From assembly GCA_007122555.1 (NCBI GenBank), contig SKTL01000439.1, forward strand, positions 1 to 14,660: 14,660 nt of DNA, given 5' to 3'. This DNA comes from Thermomicrobiaceae bacterium (GTDB lineage Bacteria > Chloroflexota > Chloroflexia > Thermomicrobiales > Thermomicrobiaceae). The notes under the pieces were generated by a model that was given only the letters and a program-made list of their open reading frames with translations, ran no database searches and was not told the DNA's origin. This document shows positions 1 to 7,177 of the stretch, piece after piece. Position 1 is the first letter of the stretch. Every line of letters starts with the position of its first letter. A program made the translations under genes and the position numbers.

Positions 1-1070
1 CGGTGCGCGATTGGGATTCCATAGCTACTCACGAACTCTTCCGGATAGAACATCTCGGCCAGGTGCTCCAGAGCATCGACGATTCGCGGACCGGGTCTGC
101 TGATAATGTCCCCATCAATCTCATAGATCCGATCGTTCGAGACAGCGTGGATGACGTCCCATCCAGTACGCTGCCGGACCTCGTCCGCTCGTTCGCCGTC
201 AGGTTGTCCGTGGGTCGGAACAACGATGAGGTCCGGGTTCTCGTCCAGTATGACCTCTTCGGACAGCTGCGGATACGCCCCCATCGCTCCGTCTGCGATG
301 TTGTCAACGCCAAGAAGGTTGTAGACATCGCCCACGAAGCTCTCGGGCGAAACGGTGAAGAACGTTTCGTCGAGCTCGTGATAGACACGCAACGGCTCAT
401 CTCGATCGGGAACCTGTGTCGTCACCGCCTCAACTCGTTCCTCAAGCGCGGTTGCGGTCTCGTCCGCCTGAACAGGATTTCCCGTGACCGCTCCCAGCGT
501 TCGGATCTGCTCCATCATTCCATCAACCCTGGACGGCGCGTCAAGAAAGAGAACGTCGACATCCAGATCGTCAAGGACGCTCACGATGCCGTCGGCATCG
601 AAGACCACGAAAACGAGATCAGGCTCCAGATCAACGATCGCTTCAGGGTCGGGCTGGTATGCATCCAGCTGCGCAAGCGCGGCCGCCTCGGGCGGATAAT
701 CGGAGAACATGTCGACGGCGACGAGCTGATCACCGGCCCCGACCTCGAAAAACGTTTCCGTAGCGCCCGGGGAGAGTGAAACGATTCGTTCCGGTCGCTC
801 TTCGATAGTCAACTCAACATTGTCTGTTCTCGTGACGGTTACCGGAAACCCTTCGGCCTCGTCGTCCGCAACTTCCGGAGTCTCTGCGATCTCGTCTGAT
901 TCAACATCATCTGCGTCGACCATAGCCTGATCGTCCGCCGATTCGATCGGCGCATCTCCCTGATCGTCGACGGGCTCGTCGACGCGAGTTGCACAGGCCG
1001 TCAGCAGCACCGTCGAGACGATGCAGAGCGAGACGACAGTCACCAACGTTCGGGACCATGTTCCAGACAT
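1..1070 (-). CDS. ABC transporter substrate-binding lipoprotein, BtuF/FecB-like (3' end cut by window)
   Basis: Seen: 356 codons are open on the minus strand and run off the left edge without a stop, so the C-terminus is missing. The N-terminus has basic residues, a hydrophobic stretch and a lipobox LTAC with Cys26, so the product should be a lipid-anchored extracytoplasmic protein. An acidic linker (about residues 30-75) precedes a periplasmic-binding fold that starts with PERIVSFSPGATE, the classic opening of the BtuF/FhuD/FecB (TroA-like) superfamily. The ATG at 1070 is preceded by AGAGG at good spacing; an in-frame ATG at 1088 has no such site. Known: this family delivers vitamin B12 or ferric siderophores to BtuCD-type permeases. 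The cobalamin riboswitch directly upstream argues for a corrinoid or cobamide ligand. The permease and ATPase genes would be expected to the left, outside the window. Family assignment is firm; substrate is inferred from the riboswitch. Confidence 0.85.
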   Translation of the reverse strand, partial: MSGTWSRTLVTVVSLCIVSTVLLTACATRVDEPVDDQGDAPIESADDQAMVDADDVESDEIAETPEVADDEAEGFPVTVTRTDNVELTIEERPERIVSLSPGATETFFEVGAGDQLVAVDMFSDYPPEAAALAQLDAYQPDPEAIVDLEPDLVFVVFDADGIVSVLDDLDVDVLFLDAPSRVDGMMEQIRTLGAVTGNPVQADETATALEERVEAVTTQVPDRDEPLRVYHELDETFFTVSPESFVGDVYNLLGVDNIADGAMGAYPQLSEEVILDENPDLIVVPTHGQPDGERADEVRQRTGWDVIHAVSNDRIYEIDGDIISRPGPRIVDALEHLAEMFYPEEFVSSYGIPIAH

Positions 1071-1108
1071 TGCGTGTACCTCTTTCATTGCACAGAAAGG
1101 CAATAAAT

Positions 1109-1132
1109 GACCCCCGGCGCTCGCTGGGGGTC
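1109..1132 (-). terminator. 7-bp GACCCCC/GGGGGTC hairpin in the leader of the B12-type transporter gene
   Basis: A perfect 7-bp inverted repeat (GACCCCC, 10-nt loop, GGGGGTC) lies between the riboswitch and the ribosome binding site. On the minus strand it is followed by ATTTATT, a weak U-rich tract. It may be a second intrinsic terminator or part of the riboswitch expression platform; the sequence alone does not decide. Confidence 0.4.
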
Positions 1133-1153
1133 GGGCACGTTCAGCTCAACAAC

Positions 1154-1182
1154 AAAAAACTCCCGACCTGACCGGAGTCAGG
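1154..1182 (-). terminator. Candidate riboswitch-controlled terminator with an alternative hairpin
   Basis: On the minus strand ACTCC (1174-1178) can pair with GGAGT (1159-1163), followed directly by six Ts (1154-1159), which has the form of a short intrinsic terminator. An overlapping alternative, CCTGAC (1177-1182) with GTCAGG (1167-1172) around a TCCG loop, uses some of the same bases and cannot form at the same time. Mutually exclusive hairpins downstream of an aptamer are the usual layout of a transcription-attenuating riboswitch. The stems are short, so this is a moderate call. Confidence 0.45.
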
Positions 1183-1211
1183 AACGGAAGTAAGTCATCT
1201 CAGCTGACTAT

Positions 1212-1348
1212 GTCCGTGCCTTTCCTCGAAGGCCTGCGTGAACATCGACATCGGCTGGCGACCTGGCTTTGCTACTCGAGTAGCATCACAGTTGCGGGAC
1301 AGCGCCGGACTTTCACCGGCTTCGCATTTAACCCCTGCGGGCACCAAT
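1212..1348 (-). promoter_or_regulatory. Cobalamin (B12) riboswitch aptamer
   Basis: Read on the minus strand, the region carries the conserved cobalamin-riboswitch core: GGTGCC (1341-1346), CCGGTGAAAGTCCGG (1305-1319), then GCTGTCCCGCAACTGTG ending near 1287, a variable hairpin GCTAC-TCGA-GTAGC (1271-1284) and AAGCCAGGT (1261-1269). GTGCC near the 5' side can pair with GGCAC near 1216-1220, which sets approximate ends. It lies inside the leader of the BtuF-like gene, between its promoter and start codon, the usual place for B12-dependent repression of corrinoid uptake genes. The exact boundaries are estimates. Confidence 0.9.
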
Positions 1349-1374
1349 GTCATTGCGTATTCATTTGTGGTGTC

Positions 1375-1403
1375 ACTATAGGCGGTGGCTCCCCCGATGT
1401 CAA
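1375..1403 (-). promoter_or_regulatory. Sigma-70-type promoter of the riboswitch and substrate-binding protein transcript
   Basis: On the minus strand TTGACA (1398-1403) and TATAGT (1375-1380) are separated by exactly 17 nt. The -35 is a perfect consensus match and the -10 matches 5 of 6. Transcription would begin near 1368, a short distance before the riboswitch aptamer. Confidence 0.75.
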
Positions 1404-1493
1404 TCTCAGCGGGAGCCAGAACCTGCGCCAGAGACCCGAATCATGACACGTTCCGCTCAAACCGCGTGAACGATTCAGGAATCCTGACGCTTA

Positions 1494-1522
1494 TTGCGTT
1501 GACGTACTGCCTGCTCTATACT
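1494..1522 (+). promoter_or_regulatory. Promoter of darA
   Basis: TTGCGT (1494-1499) and TATACT (1517-1522) are 17 nt apart, giving a predicted start near 1529 and a leader of about 77 nt before the darA ATG. It diverges from the riboswitch promoter at 1375-1403, so the two promoters share a short intergenic region. Confidence 0.55.
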
Positions 1523-1605
1523 CATCGCGATCAACAGCATCCCGCTCAACGGCGCCGACGATCGATCGGTCACGGCCTCAGGCAGCAACCACTGGACGGA
1601 CTCCG

Positions 1606-1944
1606 ATGAAACTGATTATAGCGGTCATTCAAGACGAAGACGCTGAGAACCTCGTATCTGCGCTGGTGCAGGAAAGCTTCCGGGTGACGCAGGTCAGCAC
1701 AACAGGCAGTCTTCTGCGCACGGGGAACACGAGCCTGCTCATTGGCGTCAATGACGAGCAAGTTCCAGATGTTTTCCGGATCATCGGATCTGTCTGCCAT
1801 CGACGAACTCAGGTCGCCGTGCCATATTCGCCGGCGCTTGAACCGGGCCTGATGTATCTCGCGGAAAACCTCGAAGTCGAAGTCGGCGGCGCTATCATCT
1901 TCGTACTCAATGTCGGACGATTTGAACGCATTTACGCCCAGTAG
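1606..1944 (+). CDS. darA: Cyclic-di-AMP receptor, PstA/DarA (DUF970) family
   Basis: Seen: 112 residues beginning MKLIIAVIQDEDA and containing the signature FRVTQVSTTGSLLRTGNTSL and VEVGGAIIFVL, the pattern of PstA/DarA, a PII-like trimeric protein. Length is as expected for the family. Known: in Firmicutes this protein binds cyclic-di-AMP between subunits. Arg26, Thr28 and Asn41 here fall at the same positions as ligand-contacting residues in characterised PstA. Odd: the usual GGFLR is GSLLR (Gly35 to Ser, Phe36 to Leu), and the long loop rich in Gly and Pro before the last strands is replaced by a different sequence (about residues 72-90). The start at 1606 follows GGACGGA at suitable spacing. 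It stands alone between its own promoter and that of recA. The cellular target of DarA is generally unknown. Binding of c-di-AMP here is inferred. Confidence 0.85.
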   Translation: MKLIIAVIQDEDAENLVSALVQESFRVTQVSTTGSLLRTGNTSLLIGVNDEQVPDVFRIIGSVCHRRTQVAVPYSPALEPGLMYLAENLEVEVGGAIIFVLNVGRFERIYAQ

Positions 1945-1985
1945 CGGATAGATCCGTTTACAATCGCCCACAGAGCCTATACCTG

Positions 1986-2014
1986 TTGCACGGGACCTAC
2001 AATACCGATAGAAT
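1986..2014 (+). promoter_or_regulatory. Promoter of recA
   Basis: TTGCAC (1986-1991) and TAGAAT (2009-2014) are separated by 17 nt. The -10 matches consensus at 5 of 6 positions and the -35 at the three most conserved ones. The predicted start near 2021 coincides with the inverted repeat at 2021-2038. Confidence 0.6.
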
Positions 2015-2020
2015 TCCGGG

Positions 2021-2038
2021 GTAGAACATATTTTCTAC
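2021..2038. promoter_or_regulatory. Candidate LexA/SOS operator upstream of recA
   Basis: An 18-bp element GTAGAA-N6-TTCTAC is a perfect 6+6 inverted repeat. It contains GAAC-N4-TTTC, one base away from the Gram-positive LexA core GAAC-N4-GTTC. It sits directly downstream of the recA -10, where a bound repressor would block initiation. The position and symmetry fit an SOS box, but the lexA-binding consensus of this lineage is not known from the window. Confidence 0.5.
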
Positions 2039-2091
2039 TTCGCCTGCTACTGAATACCCAGGAACAAACCGGGGGAGAGAGGCTACACCGC

Positions 2092-3153
2092 ATGGATGAC
2101 AGACAAAAAGCGATTGATACCGCAATGGCGCAGATTGAACGCCAGTTTGGCAAAGGTTCGATCATGAGAATGGGCGATGGAGCAGGTAAGGTTCATATTG
2201 AAGCCATTCCTACTGGATCTATAGCGCTTGATCTTGCGCTTGGCGTCGGGGGAATCCCGCGCGGCCGCATTACCGAGATTTACGGACCAGAATCAAGCGG
2301 GAAAACGACACTCGCCCAGCATGTTATCGCCGAAGCCCAGAAGCTGGGCGGGGTCGCCGCGCTCGTCGACGCCGAGCACGCGTTCGACCCGGTGTACGCA
2401 GAACGCTGCGGGATCAACCTGCAGGAACTGCTGATCTCTCAGCCCGATACCGGTGAGCAGGCGCTTGAGATCACCGAGACGCTCGTTCGAAGCGGTGGCG
2501 TCGATGTCGTAGTGGTCGATTCCGTCGCGGCGCTGGTGCCCCGCGCCGAGATTGACGGAGACATGGGCGATGCGCACGTCGGCCTTCAGGCCCGTCTGAT
2601 GAGCCAGGCCTTGCGGAAACTAACTGGCGCGATCAGCCGCTCCAAGACGTCCGTAGTCTTCATCAACCAGCTGCGCATGAAGATCGGCGTGATGTTCGGC
2701 AATCCCGAGACAACCACTGGCGGCCAGGCGCTGAAGTTTTACTCGTCCGTCCGCCTGGACATCCGTCGCATTGAAGCGATCAAGTCCGGCCAGGAAACCA
2801 CTGGTATGCGCGCGCGAGTCAAAGTTGTCAAGAACAAGGTTGCGCCGCCGTTCCGCCAGGCCGAATTCGACATTATGTACAACGAGGGCATTTCCGCGGT
2901 TGGGAGTGTGCTCGATGTCGGCGTTGATCTCGGCGTTGTCCGAAAGAGCGGCGCCTGGTATTACCTCGAAGAGGAACGACTCGGACAGGGTCGTGAGAAC
3001 GCCAAGGAATTCCTGAAGGCGAACCCTGATGTGATGAACGATATTCAGACGCGCATCCGCCAGCTGTCACCCGAATTGAACGACCAGATGGAATATGCCG
3101 GAACAGATGTCTCTGAGACAAGCGAGGAAGCTCCGGCTGAAACCAGCGACTGA
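2092..3153 (+). CDS. recA: Recombinase RecA
   Basis: RecA forms ATP-dependent filaments on single-stranded DNA, carries out homologous pairing and strand exchange, and stimulates LexA self-cleavage. Seen: 353 residues, the usual length. Walker A is GPESSGKT at 65-72, Walker B is VVVVDS ending near Ser144, the L2 region [20 protein letters not shown] lies at about 192-211, and the C-terminal tail is acidic ([17 protein letters not shown]), as is typical. The ATG at 2092 is preceded by a purine-rich ribosome site with GAGAGAGG. The gene has its own promoter and possible SOS operator upstream and a strong terminator 34 nt downstream. It is therefore monocistronic; no recX follows, unlike in many bacteria. 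Nothing in the sequence is broken. Confidence 0.98.
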   Translation: MDDRQKAIDTAMAQIERQFGKGSIMRMGDGAGKVHIEAIPTGSIALDLALGVGGIPRGRITEIYGPESSGKTTLAQHVIAEAQKLGGVAALVDAEHAFDPVYAERCGINLQELLISQPDTGEQALEITETLVRSGGVDVVVVDSVAALVPRAEIDGDMGDAHVGLQARLMSQALRKLTGAISRSKTSVVFINQLRMKIGVMFGNPETTTGGQALKFYSSVRLDIRRIEAIKSGQETTGMRARVKVVKNKVAPPFRQAEFDIMYNEGISAVGSVLDVGVDLGVVRKSGAWYYLEEERLGQGRENAKEFLKANPDVMNDIQTRIRQLSPELNDQMEYAGTDVSETSEEAPAETSD

Positions 3154-3186
3154 ACCCGTCCCGGCCTGCGCAATCGACAGAACGAC

Positions 3187-3222
3187 ACAGACCCGGCATA
3201 ACGGCCGGGTCTGTTTGCGTTT
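3187..3222 (+). terminator. Intrinsic terminator of recA
   Basis: An 11-bp perfect stem, ACAGACCCGGC (3187-3197) and GCCGGGTCTGT (3204-3214), closes a 6-nt loop and is followed by TTGCGTTT. It lies shortly after the recA stop codon. Confidence 0.85.
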
Positions 3223-3436
3223 GCCACCAGGTGAACAAAGGCCGGCGCGGATTGCAAGCAATTAGCGGACCGTTCAGGAAGGAGACGTTGCCCTTCTGTT
3301 TCCGGACCAAACTTGACTGATCGAGCTGCGCCATCGAAGCTATCTACGTGCGTTCATCACAGAGGTCACAGTGAAAGCGAAAGACTGAGCGCGAATCGAC
3401 CTGCTTGACCAACTCCGAACTCCAGAACACACAGAA
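3223..3436. other. Intergenic spacer between convergent genes, nothing recognised
   Basis: Between the recA terminator and the terminator of the NlpC/P60 gene I find no open frame with a convincing start site or protein pattern, no tRNA-like fold and no repeat. Confidence 0.6.
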
Positions 3437-3462
3437 ACGGACCGGGCGTTTGCCCGGTCCGT
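3437..3462 (-). terminator. Intrinsic terminator of the NlpC/P60 gene, possibly bidirectional
   Basis: A perfect 11-bp stem ACGGACCGGGC/GCCCGGTCCGT with a 4-nt loop lies 29 nt beyond the stop codon of the leftward gene. T-rich sequence follows on both strands (TTTC on minus, CTTTC on plus), so it could also catch read-through from recA. Confidence 0.8.
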
Positions 3463-3491
3463 CTTTCAATCATGGTTGCGTATTCGCCAGA

Positions 3492-4850
3492 TCAGGAGAC
3501 CCGGCGGGCGGTGTAGTACCGCTGACCCCAGTACGAATCCCACAGGTTGCTGATGACGACACCGCTACCCGGCGTCGCCGCGTGGATGAACTGCCCATTG
3601 CCGATGTAGATACCGGAGTGAGAGAGTCCCCACTGATACGTGTTCTGCTGGAACACGAGGTCGCCCGGTTGCAGCTGATCGGACGGGACGTAGACGCCGC
3701 GATTGACCTGCGCTTCCATTGCCCGCGGGAATCCGTTACCTGTCACTTGATTGATGACATAGTACAAGAATCCGGAGCAATCGAATCCGCTCGGCGTGGT
3801 GCCGCCCCAAACGTATGGGTAACCAAGGAACTGCATCGCCTCGTTTACGATCTGCTCACCGACCGACGAAGCAGGCGGCGCGCTGTTGCCGCTGTCATTG
3901 TTATTCGAGCTTGACTGACCAGAACCGCTTCCCTGGTTTGTCGGCTCGGCGTCGGTTCCCTGAAGGTATCCGCCATGCGCCCAGCCGCTGTGGCCCTGAT
4001 AGTCCACGTTCCACCAGTTGACGCCGTCAGCATCCACTTGCGGACCGTCAAGCACCTGCATCACATGACCTTCGGCAGCCACCGTCACGACGCTGTTGCC
4101 GTATCCCGCGCCGTGCCGGATGTTCAGGCCGTAGCCATTGGTATCGACCACTTCGGCATTTCCGCCAGCGGCAACTCCGTTTGTGCCAGCTGGTTCGGGC
4201 TCCGGTTCAGGTTCTTCATTCGCCGCCTGATCGTGATCATCGTTCGCCGGTGGCTCGTTGTCAGCCGGCTCGGAGGGCGCGGGATTCGCGTCACCGCCGC
4301 CAACGGAAACGACTGCGAGATAGCCACGATGTGAATAACCCGTTGTTCCGTTGTATTCAATATGGGCCCAGGCGGTACCGGCGCCATCGACAACTTCATC
4401 ACCGACCACATCAACGGCGGAGCCCTCCGGCAACACCGTCAAGGTGTCTGATTCGGACGATGCGTCAGCACGCAACCGAAGACCATGGCCGTTGGTCTTG
4501 ACGACTTGGACCTGATCGCCGGCCTTCGATTCCAGCCCGGACACGTAATCGCTCATCACCCAGGCGTCGTAACCGTCAACGTGTACTGCGTACCACGTTG
4601 AACCTTCCGACTCCTGCGGTCCACTGGTCACGTCCATGACCGTGCCTTCGGAGGCGACGAAATGAACGTCAGAACTTGTACTCGGTTCGGTGCGGATGTT
4701 CAGACCGTATCCGTTCGTTCCGGAGACTTCGGCCTTCTCGCCTTCGACGAGGTGTTCGATGGCCGCGACGGGCGTCGCGAAAACGACAAAAATTGCGGAG
4801 GCAATCAATGCGGTGCGAAGAAATCGACTTCGCAAACTTGATGCGCCCAA
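3492..4850 (-). CDS. Secreted peptidoglycan hydrolase with three SH3b domains and NlpC/P60 (C40) domain
   Basis: Seen: 452 residues. An N-terminal signal peptide (basic start, hydrophobic core about 13-30, cleavage likely near VAA) is followed by three bacterial SH3 domains at about 36-105, 110-182 and 228-298. Each opens with a version of NGYGLNIR. An acidic, proline-rich linker (about 186-224, with EPEPEPEP) separates domains two and three, and a Ser/Asn/Gly linker (302-328) leads to the C-terminal NlpC/P60 domain (331-452). The catalytic residues are Cys358 in DCSGF, His411 in LSHSGIYIG and His423 in FIHAA. Known: such enzymes are cysteine endopeptidases that cut peptidoglycan stem peptides, and SH3b domains target the wall. 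The start is TTG: an in-frame stop lies just upstream, AAGGGA precedes at good spacing, and it gives the complete signal peptide. The gene is monocistronic with a long structured leader. Confidence 0.92.
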   Translation of the reverse strand: MGASSLRSRFLRTALIASAIFVVFATPVAAIEHLVEGEKAEVSGTNGYGLNIRTEPSTSSDVHFVASEGTVMDVTSGPQESEGSTWYAVHVDGYDAWVMSDYVSGLESKAGDQVQVVKTNGHGLRLRADASSESDTLTVLPEGSAVDVVGDEVVDGAGTAWAHIEYNGTTGYSHRGYLAVVSVGGGDANPAPSEPADNEPPANDDHDQAANEEPEPEPEPAGTNGVAAGGNAEVVDTNGYGLNIRHGAGYGNSVVTVAAEGHVMQVLDGPQVDADGVNWWNVDYQGHSGWAHGGYLQGTDAEPTNQGSGSGQSSSNNNDSGNSAPPASSVGEQIVNEAMQFLGYPYVWGGTTPSGFDCSGFLYYVINQVTGNGFPRAMEAQVNRGVYVPSDQLQPGDLVFQQNTYQWGLSHSGIYIGNGQFIHAATPGSGVVISNLWDSYWGQRYYTARRVS

Positions 4851-5088
4851 ACCACTTTCCCTTCACAAACCCAATATCGTCAGACGCCTAGATTCTGCGT
4901 TACGCGATTTGCGTCTCGACGATTACCAGTCACGCGGAGCGATGATCTCAATTCAGCGCTTAACGTGCTCTGTTAGCGATTACCATATGCGTCCCCCGCA
5001 GGATGATCTCGAAGCAACCGAAAGACTCCAGCTGTTCGAGGCCCGGGTCCGCGCATCACGTTACTGATACACGTACCCCACGCTAACA
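4851..5088 (-). promoter_or_regulatory. Long structured 5' leader of the NlpC/P60 gene, possible riboswitch or cis-regulatory RNA
   Basis: The predicted transcript start (about 5088) is roughly 238 nt before the TTG codon. On the minus strand the first leader bases TGTTAGCG (5081-5088) are fully complementary to CGCTAACA (4971-4978), which would close a domain of about 118 nt. Inside it CTCGAACAGC and GTTGCTTCGAG form a hairpin (about 5008-5040). A second strong hairpin (4876-4923) pairs ATCGTC-AGACGC with GCGTCT-GACGAT, 12 bp with one bulge, ending about 13 nt before the ribosome site. I do not see the conserved bases of the ydaO (c-di-AMP) riboswitch that often precedes this kind of gene, so the class is unassigned. 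Confidence 0.45.
4920..5010 (-). repeat. Degenerate direct repeat within the leader
   Basis: Two copies of the pair GAGATCATC ... TGGTAATCG (minus strand) occur. One copy is at 5002-5010 with 4977-4985, the other at 4941-4949 with 4920-4928. The 9-mers are identical and the intervening bases differ (16 and 12 nt). They lie within the candidate structured leader and could be a duplicated RNA module or a protein-binding pair. Confidence 0.55.
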
Positions 5089-5094
5089 TAGCGA

Positions 5095-5123
5095 ACGCTA
5101 GCACACCCGGGACACGCTGTCAA
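5095..5123 (-). promoter_or_regulatory. Promoter of the NlpC/P60 gene, with palindrome over the -10
   Basis: Minus strand TTGACA (5118-5123) is a perfect -35 and lies 17 nt from TAGCGT (5095-5100), a weaker -10. The -10 is part of a perfect 12-bp palindrome TAGCGTTCGCTA (5089-5100), which could be a repressor site. The predicted start falls at the 5' base of the leader stem. Confidence 0.55.
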
Positions 5124-5255
5124 CTGCATTCGAACTTCAGGATTCTACGCATATCGAACACGCACCACGCATTTCTCTGCTCCCCGAAACACAGTTGCTC
5201 GTCACATTCCCGCGTCTCGCATAAGTCGCCAATCGAATCTCACTCGAACGTACAG
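5124..5255. other. Spacer between hisF and the NlpC/P60 promoter
   Basis: No coding frame with a plausible start and no convincing terminator hairpin could be found here, although the end of the large minus-strand transcription unit is expected in this interval. Confidence 0.5.
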
Positions 5256-6038
5256 TCATGGAGTTCGAGCATCCTGGCGTTCGATCCGCATCGGAAGACC
5301 GCAGTCCGCCAGAAACGCTTTCGCCTCGGCGATCGTGTACTCGCCATAGTGGAAGATTGACGCCGCCAGCACTGCATGAGCCTGGCCACGTTCAAACGCC
5401 TCGAACAGGTGTTGCAGATTGCCAGCGCCGCCGGACGCGATGACTGGAACGCTGACTCGATCGACCATCGCTGACGTCAGCTCCACGTCATACCCGTCTT
5501 TCATTCCGTCGGTATCCATCGAGGTCAGCAGGATTTCACCAGCGCCAAGCCGGGTTCCCTGCTCAGCCCATTCCAGCGCATCCATACCGGTACCCCGGCG
5601 GCCACCGTGCGTATAGACTTCCCAGCTGCCGTCTTCTCGACGCCGGGCGTCGATTGCCAGCACGACACACTGTGTCCCGAAACGGTCCGCACACTCCTGA
5701 AGGAGTTCGGGCCGAGCCACCGCCGCACTGTTGAGGCTCACCTTGTCGGCGCCCGCCCGCAACAGTCGATACGCGTCGTCGCTGCTGCGTACGCCGCCGC
5801 CAACCGTCAGCGGTATGAACACGTGTCGGGCGGTTTCGCGCACGACATCGATCATGGTGTCGCGATCGTCGCTGCTCGCCGTGATATCCAGGAATACAAG
5901 CTCATCGGCGCCGGCTTCGTCGTACAGAGCAGCGAGTTCCACCGGGTCGCCGGCATCACGCAACTGCTGAAATTGAATTCCCTTGACAACCCGGCCACCG
6001 GTCACATCGAGACAGGGTATGATGCGTCGCGTCAGCAT
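5256..6038 (-). CDS. hisF: Imidazole glycerol phosphate synthase, cyclase subunit HisF
   Basis: HisF uses ammonia made by HisH to convert PRFAR into imidazole glycerol phosphate and AICAR, in the cytoplasm, in histidine synthesis. Seen: 260 residues, (beta-alpha)8 barrel family, opening [20 protein letters not shown]. Catalytic Asp11 and Asp130 (LAIDAR) fall exactly at the family's positions, and the phosphate-binding GGG (80-82) and ASGGAG motifs are present. The ATG at 6038 starts 8 nt after the stop of the coiled-coil gene, so it is read from the same transcript. It is the last gene of the long minus-strand cluster; no clear terminator is seen in the roughly 130 nt after it. Confidence 0.97.
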   Translation of the reverse strand: MLTRRIIPCLDVTGGRVVKGIQFQQLRDAGDPVELAALYDEAGADELVFLDITASSDDRDTMIDVVRETARHVFIPLTVGGGVRSSDDAYRLLRAGADKVSLNSAAVARPELLQECADRFGTQCVVLAIDARRREDGSWEVYTHGGRRGTGMDALEWAEQGTRLGAGEILLTSMDTDGMKDGYDVELTSAMVDRVSVPVIASGGAGNLQHLFEAFERGQAHAVLAASIFHYGEYTIAEAKAFLADCGLPMRIERQDARTP

Positions 6039-6046
6039 CCGGCAAC

Positions 6047-7177
6047 CTACTCTTCCTGATCCTCTGATTCATCGCCACTCATTGACCAGCGGCGCTCGGC
6101 CTCTCTGCGTGCTTCCCGAACCTGCTCAAGCTCTTCCTGAACCTGTTCCATCCGGGTTCGCACTCGCTGCTCGTGCAGGTACCAGAGGTCACGCCGCACT
6201 CGCGCATCATCCTGTCGAAGTTCATCCAGCGTCATTTCCAGCATGTTAACGCGGTAGCTGACCTCACGATCGAGTTGTTCGAGGTCGTCAATTCGAGCAT
6301 CGATCCGCTGGTGCCGTTGCTCATCGCTGTCTCGCAGATCCTGAACATCGTGATCAAGCCGCTGGCGCACTTCTTCAATTCGCTGAGAGTTCAGCTCATC
6401 GCGTTCGCGGGTCTGCCCGCTGACGCGTTCGATATCTCCCGCGACCTGCTCAATGTCTTCTTCGACCTGGTCAATGCGCCCGATTTGCGCCTCGGCCGTC
6501 TCCCGCACAGCATCGACCTGAACCTGAATCGTCTGCCACACGGAGCTGTAATCGCGGAACTTCTGATCGTACGTCTGAATCTCCTGCTGGAGCTCCTGAT
6601 GCTTACGCTTGACCTCATGATCGACGATTTTGACGCTGTCGTTGGTCTGATGCTGATCGCGCTGGGTGCGTTCGATCTCGCCTCGAAGCGATTCCAACTG
6701 ATCGCGCAGCGCCTGCAAATTCACAACATGGCGCTCCTGATGGGCCGCAAGGTGTTCGGATTGCGATCGAAGCTCTTCAATTCGCTTTTCGACGTCGGTA
6801 TCTTCATCCCGGAACCGACGCACCGCCTCGATAAGTTCACTGACGTGCGCCTGGAGTGTTCTGATTGGGCGGGTGGAATCATCGATCCGGTTGGAGAGCT
6901 CCCCGAGCTGCTCACGGACCCGTGCTTCCTCGAGTTGCCGGGCCTGAGCCGCCTGCGACACTTCATGCTGGTGTTGTTCCAGCGCAAGACGATCCTGCGC
7001 GGCGGCGCTCTGACCGGCCTTCAACTGGTCTTCGAGTCGAGCACAACGGGTCGAGAGCTCACGGATAACCTGGCGCAGCTCGTCAATCTGCTGCTGCATC
7101 CCATAATTCTGAGAGTCTTCGCGTCGGCGCTGATCATCGTCACGCACAGAATCCGCATACCCGTTTCTTGCGCTCAT
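6047..7177 (-). CDS. Long coiled-coil protein of unknown function, between hisA and hisF
   Basis: I do not recognise a family. Seen: 376 residues, almost entirely helical heptad-like sequence from about residue 27 to 362, very rich in Glu, Gln, Arg and Asp, with repeated units of the kind [25 protein letters not shown] and [26 protein letters not shown] (broken here into shorter pieces: [25 protein letters not shown]). The C-terminus is a short acidic tail ([10 protein letters not shown]). There is no signal peptide, no membrane segment and only one cysteine (about 45), so it is likely cytoplasmic and elongated or oligomeric. Its ATG shares one base with the hisA stop (TGATG), which indicates translational coupling, and hisF follows after 8 nt. 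Codon pattern is like its neighbours. A scaffold or cell-structure role is possible, but no function can be assigned. Confidence 0.85.
   Translation of the reverse strand: MSARNGYADSVRDDDQRRREDSQNYGMQQQIDELRQVIRELSTRCARLEDQLKAGQSAAAQDRLALEQHQHEVSQAAQARQLEEARVREQLGELSNRIDDSTRPIRTLQAHVSELIEAVRRFRDEDTDVEKRIEELRSQSEHLAAHQERHVVNLQALRDQLESLRGEIERTQRDQHQTNDSVKIVDHEVKRKHQELQQEIQTYDQKFRDYSSVWQTIQVQVDAVRETAEAQIGRIDQVEEDIEQVAGDIERVSGQTRERDELNSQRIEEVRQRLDHDVQDLRDSDEQRHQRIDARIDDLEQLDREVSYRVNMLEMTLDELRQDDARVRRDLWYLHEQRVRTRMEQVQEELEQVREARREAERRWSMSGDESEDQEE

Noticed and set aside
3..779. Open frame of 258 codons on the plus strand at the left edge
   Set aside because: It is antisense to the substrate-binding lipoprotein gene, which has a lipobox, family motifs, a promoter and a riboswitch.
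1945..1960. Terminator after darA
   Set aside because: CGGA-TAGA-TCCG followed by TTTA is only a 4-bp stem with a very short T run; too weak to call.
3370..3390. Tiny open frame GTG AAA GCG AAA GAC TGA between the convergent genes
   Set aside because: Five codons with no supporting signal; expected by chance.
4851..5088. ydaO-type c-di-AMP riboswitch before the NlpC/P60 gene
   Set aside because: A GCGGGGGAC stretch resembles part of the ydaO core, but the following GGGGTGAATC and CCGTCAGCTAACCTCG-like segments are not present in the right order, so I do not assign the class.
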